Source of the DNA: an uncultured Rhizobiaceae group bacterium
Lineage (GTDB): Bacteria > Pseudomonadota > Alphaproteobacteria > Rhizobiales > Rhizobiaceae
DNA length: 64,000 bases
Assembly (NCBI GenBank): GCA_937930845.1
Contig: CALHBJ010000003.1
Span: 124,001-188,000 of the forward strand
Direction of reading: 5' to 3'
A program made the translations under genes and the position numbers. Under the pieces are notes generated by a model that worked only from the letters and a program-made list of their open reading frames with translations, made no database searches and was not told where the DNA came from. Numbering within the stretch: the stretch's first letter is position 1; each line of letters starts with the position of its first letter. Of this stretch, positions 62,117 to 64,000 are shown piece by piece.

Positions 62117-63076
62117 TTGAACGGCAATGGCCTTGATGAAATTGTTGCCTGGTTGCGGGCAGCGGGGGAACCAACACGCATGCGCCTTTTGGCGTTACTC
62201 AATGATGTTGATCTAACGGTGAGTGATCTGATCTCAATTTTGGGACAAAGCCAGCCCCGGCTTTCCCGGCACTTGAAACTGCTTGTGGAGGCGGGGCTGA
62301 CCGTGCGTTTTCAGGAAGGGGCCTGGGCCTATTTCCGCAATGTGGATCGCGGACCGGCGCGGGACTTCCTGCAATCAATCCTTTCCAGTCTCGACGAAGA
62401 TGACCCGGTTTGGGCAGTGGACCAGGAAAAGCTTGCCGCAGTTCGTGAACGGCGGGCACGGCGGGCTGCAGATTATTTTGCGGCCAATGCCCAAAGCTGG
62501 AACACTTTGCGGTCGCTGCATGTGGCTGAGAGTGAGGTTGAGCAGGCAATGCTGAAACTGGGCCTGTCGCACCAGCCCCAAACCATGCTTGATCTGGGAA
62601 CAGGAACGGGGCGCATATTGGAATTGTTTGCTCCCCATCTGACCAGGGGCCTGGGGCTTGATACCAGCCACGACATGCTGGCAGTTGCCCGCACCGCCAC
62701 GGCAACGGCGGGGTTGGGCCAGATGAAAGTCCGCCACGGCGATGTCTATCGACTGGAAGATGTGGGGCAATATGATCTGGTAGTTTTACATCAGGTTTTG
62801 CATTTTCTCGATGATCCTGCGCTCGCCCTGCGCCAGGCCGTGCGCACCATGGCGGATGAAGGACGTTTGCTGGTGGTTGATTTTGCCCCCCATGATTTTG
62901 CCTTTCTGCGTGAAGAACATGCGCACCGCTGGCCTGGCCTGAGCAAAGAACAACTTGGCCAGTGGGCGAAGGCGGAAGGGTTGGAAATCGTCAATTGCGA
63001 AGAACTCACGCCACCACCGGCGCAAGACACAATGTTGACAGTGATGGTGTGGCTGTTGCGCAAGTCGGGTGCCTGA
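62117..63076 (+). CDS. ArsR-type regulator fused to SAM methyltransferase
   Basis: A 319-residue fusion. Residues 1-95 are an ArsR/SmtB winged helix (E-P-T-R-M-R-L-L-A-L-L, then S-Q-P-R-L-S-R-H-L-K-L-L-V-E-A-G-L) without the C-x-C metal site of ArsR; 140-319 form a class I methyltransferase (T-M-L-D-L-G-T-G-T-G-R-I-L-E). Similar fusions lie near methionine/SAM genes (metF) in other Alphaproteobacteria, as far as I know; none is visible here. TTG 62117 is the only start that includes the first helix. It could sense SAM or SAH. Confidence 0.8.
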   Translation: MNGNGLDEIVAWLRAAGEPTRMRLLALLNDVDLTVSDLISILGQSQPRLSRHLKLLVEAGLTVRFQEGAWAYFRNVDRGPARDFLQSILSSLDEDDPVWAVDQEKLAAVRERRARRAADYFAANAQSWNTLRSLHVAESEVEQAMLKLGLSHQPQTMLDLGTGTGRILELFAPHLTRGLGLDTSHDMLAVARTATATAGLGQMKVRHGDVYRLEDVGQYDLVVLHQVLHFLDDPALALRQAVRTMADEGRLLVVDFAPHDFAFLREEHAHRWPGLSKEQLGQWAKAEGLEIVNCEELTPPPAQDTMLTVMVWLLRKSGA

Positions 63077-63108
63077 TCGGCCAAAGTGAGTGCCTGACAG
63101 GTAATGGG

Positions 63109-64000
63109 TCACACAAAGGGCGACTTGGTCCGGGTGGATTGAATTTTCTTTTCCAGCCAATGGGCAGCCTGTAGTGCTTTTTTGTCCTGTCCAAATGGGG
63201 CGATGATCTGAACCCCCAAGGGCAGGCCCGATGTGGATTTCATGCCAGCCACGTTGACGCAGGGCATTCCCAACAATGTCCACAGGCGGTTGAACACGGA
63301 ATCTCCGGTAGATTTAAGTGTCTTGGACGCAGCACCTGGAGCGGAGGGCAGCAAAAGAACATCGCAATTGTCAAACAGCGCGCGGCTGGCTTTGCGCGCC
63401 CTGTTGGCGGCGCGGCGTGCCTTGTCATAATCCTGTGGCGTGTGCACGATGCAGCCTTCAAGATATTTCGCCAATACCGGCGATAGCAGATCCGGGAACC
63501 GGTGGCGTTCATCACACAATGCCAGGGCGGCTTCAAAATCCTGAATGGTCGCGTGGGCCAGTCTGCCGGACTCAAGCGCTTTGGGTTCCTTGATTGTAAC
63601 AATGGTGGCGCCGGCCTCGGCGGCGATGTGGGCAACCTTGTCCAGAGTTTTGGCCATATCCTTGTTCATTTTTGCATCGATGGCGCTGCGGTAAAGACCG
63701 ATGCGGGGAGGCTTGCCCGGGTTGGCGGAGGGCTGCAAATTTCTGCCCGAACAGGCCGCAGCCACAAATGCTGCGTCGGCTACGGTTGCGCCAAAGAAAC
63801 CGACGGTATCGAGCGACCAGGAAAACTGCTTCATGCCAATTGTCGGAAACAGGCGGAAGCTGGGCTTATAACCCGCCACGCCACAAAATGCGGCAGGGCG
63901 GATGATTGAACCGCCGGTCTGGCTGCCAATGGCGGCGGGGAAAAATCCGGCAGCAACCCCGGCCGCAGACCCGGAGGAGGAACCGCCGGGCGTGTGGCCT
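63109..64000 (-). CDS. Amidase-signature protein, 5'-partial at the window edge
   Basis: The frame runs from the stop at 63109 off the right edge, so the start is not visible; 296 residues can be read. The amidase signature is intact near the edge: G-G-S-S-S-G-S-A-A (cis-Ser loop) and I-G-S-Q-T-G-G-S (nucleophile Ser) followed by R-P-A-A-F-C-G-V-A-G-Y-K-P-S. The catalytic Lys would lie outside. It hydrolyses an amide; substrate unknown. It converges with the ArsR-methyltransferase gene, 32 bases apart. Confidence 0.88.
   Translation of the reverse strand, partial: GHTPGGSSSGSAAGVAAGFFPAAIGSQTGGSIIRPAAFCGVAGYKPSFRLFPTIGMKQFSWSLDTVGFFGATVADAAFVAAACSGRNLQPSANPGKPPRIGLYRSAIDAKMNKDMAKTLDKVAHIAAEAGATIVTIKEPKALESGRLAHATIQDFEAALALCDERHRFPDLLSPVLAKYLEGCIVHTPQDYDKARRAANRARKASRALFDNCDVLLLPSAPGAASKTLKSTGDSVFNRLWTLLGMPCVNVAGMKSTSGLPLGVQIIAPFGQDKKALQAAHWLEKKIQSTRTKSPFV

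Noticed and set aside
1-64000. tRNA, rRNA or phage attachment sites
   Set aside because: The intergenic stretches were read and none shows a tRNA cloverleaf, rRNA core sequence or integrase gene.

Overview
The window looks like chromosomal DNA of an alphaproteobacterium, most likely a marine or host-associated member of the Rhizobiales/Rhodobacterales side. The evidence is a complete aglR-aglEFGAK alpha-glucoside locus, a tripartite DctPQM TRAP system with an FCD-type GntR regulator, DUF1194, DUF1365, an NrtS-type nitrate transporter, TauE/SafE and EttA, with moderately high GC throughout. I see no rRNA, tRNA, CRISPR array, insertion sequence or prophage gene. Genes are dense and nearly all intergenic gaps are under 300 bases. 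Taxonomy is inferred from gene content only.

Layout. 1-8465: the 3' part of a giant Ca-binding-type repeat protein (He_PIG and VCBS/cadherin-like modules, two almost identical 792-bp units), then a membrane-fusion (HlyD-type) protein with a GAF-like N-terminus, then a PqqD-like/M50 protease/HlyD fusion; together they look like an adhesin with a dedicated export or processing apparatus. 8497-15078: a YciI protein, then RutE-like nitroreductase, OsmC, TRAP transporter, GntR regulator and fumarylacetoacetase-family hydrolase, probably a carboxylate catabolic locus. 15106-16580: NrtS and a cytochrome P450. 16592-24385: alpha-glucoside uptake and hydrolysis under a LacI-type repressor with two visible operators. 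24375-30012: TauE, amidohydrolase plus COG0523 metallochaperone pair, DEAD-box helicase. 30127-33876: GDP-mannose synthesis (mannose-1-P guanylyltransferase fused to an AGE-type isomerase, converging on phosphomannomutase). 33883-39185: an SDR divergent from a cassette of M19 dipeptidase-like protein, an unrecognised 576-aa protein, a DUF3726 protein and an Ldh2-type dehydrogenase. 39275-50293: TerC, SDRs, FAD oxidoreductase/DUF1365 pair, hydrolases, EamA exporter, PaaI thioesterase/FosX pair, family III CoA-transferase, a Popeye-like protein. 50471-64000: EttA, creatinase, TPR protein, a MarR remnant, SulP transporter, DUF1194, Gfo/Idh/MocA, GNAT, PQQ sugar dehydrogenase, MOSC, DUF2293, an ArsR-methyltransferase fusion and the start-proximal-truncated amidase at the right edge.

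How it fits together. The agl genes form the clearest working unit: binding protein, two permeases, ATPase, cytoplasmic GH13 glucosidase and repressor, with a stable hairpin after the binding-protein gene. The GDP-mannose genes could feed surface polysaccharide, consistent with the adhesin locus, though that link is inference. The least explained parts are the adhesin/GAF-HlyD/PqqD-M50-HlyD locus and the M19-like/576-aa/DUF3726/Ldh2 cassette; these are the best candidates for undescribed biology.
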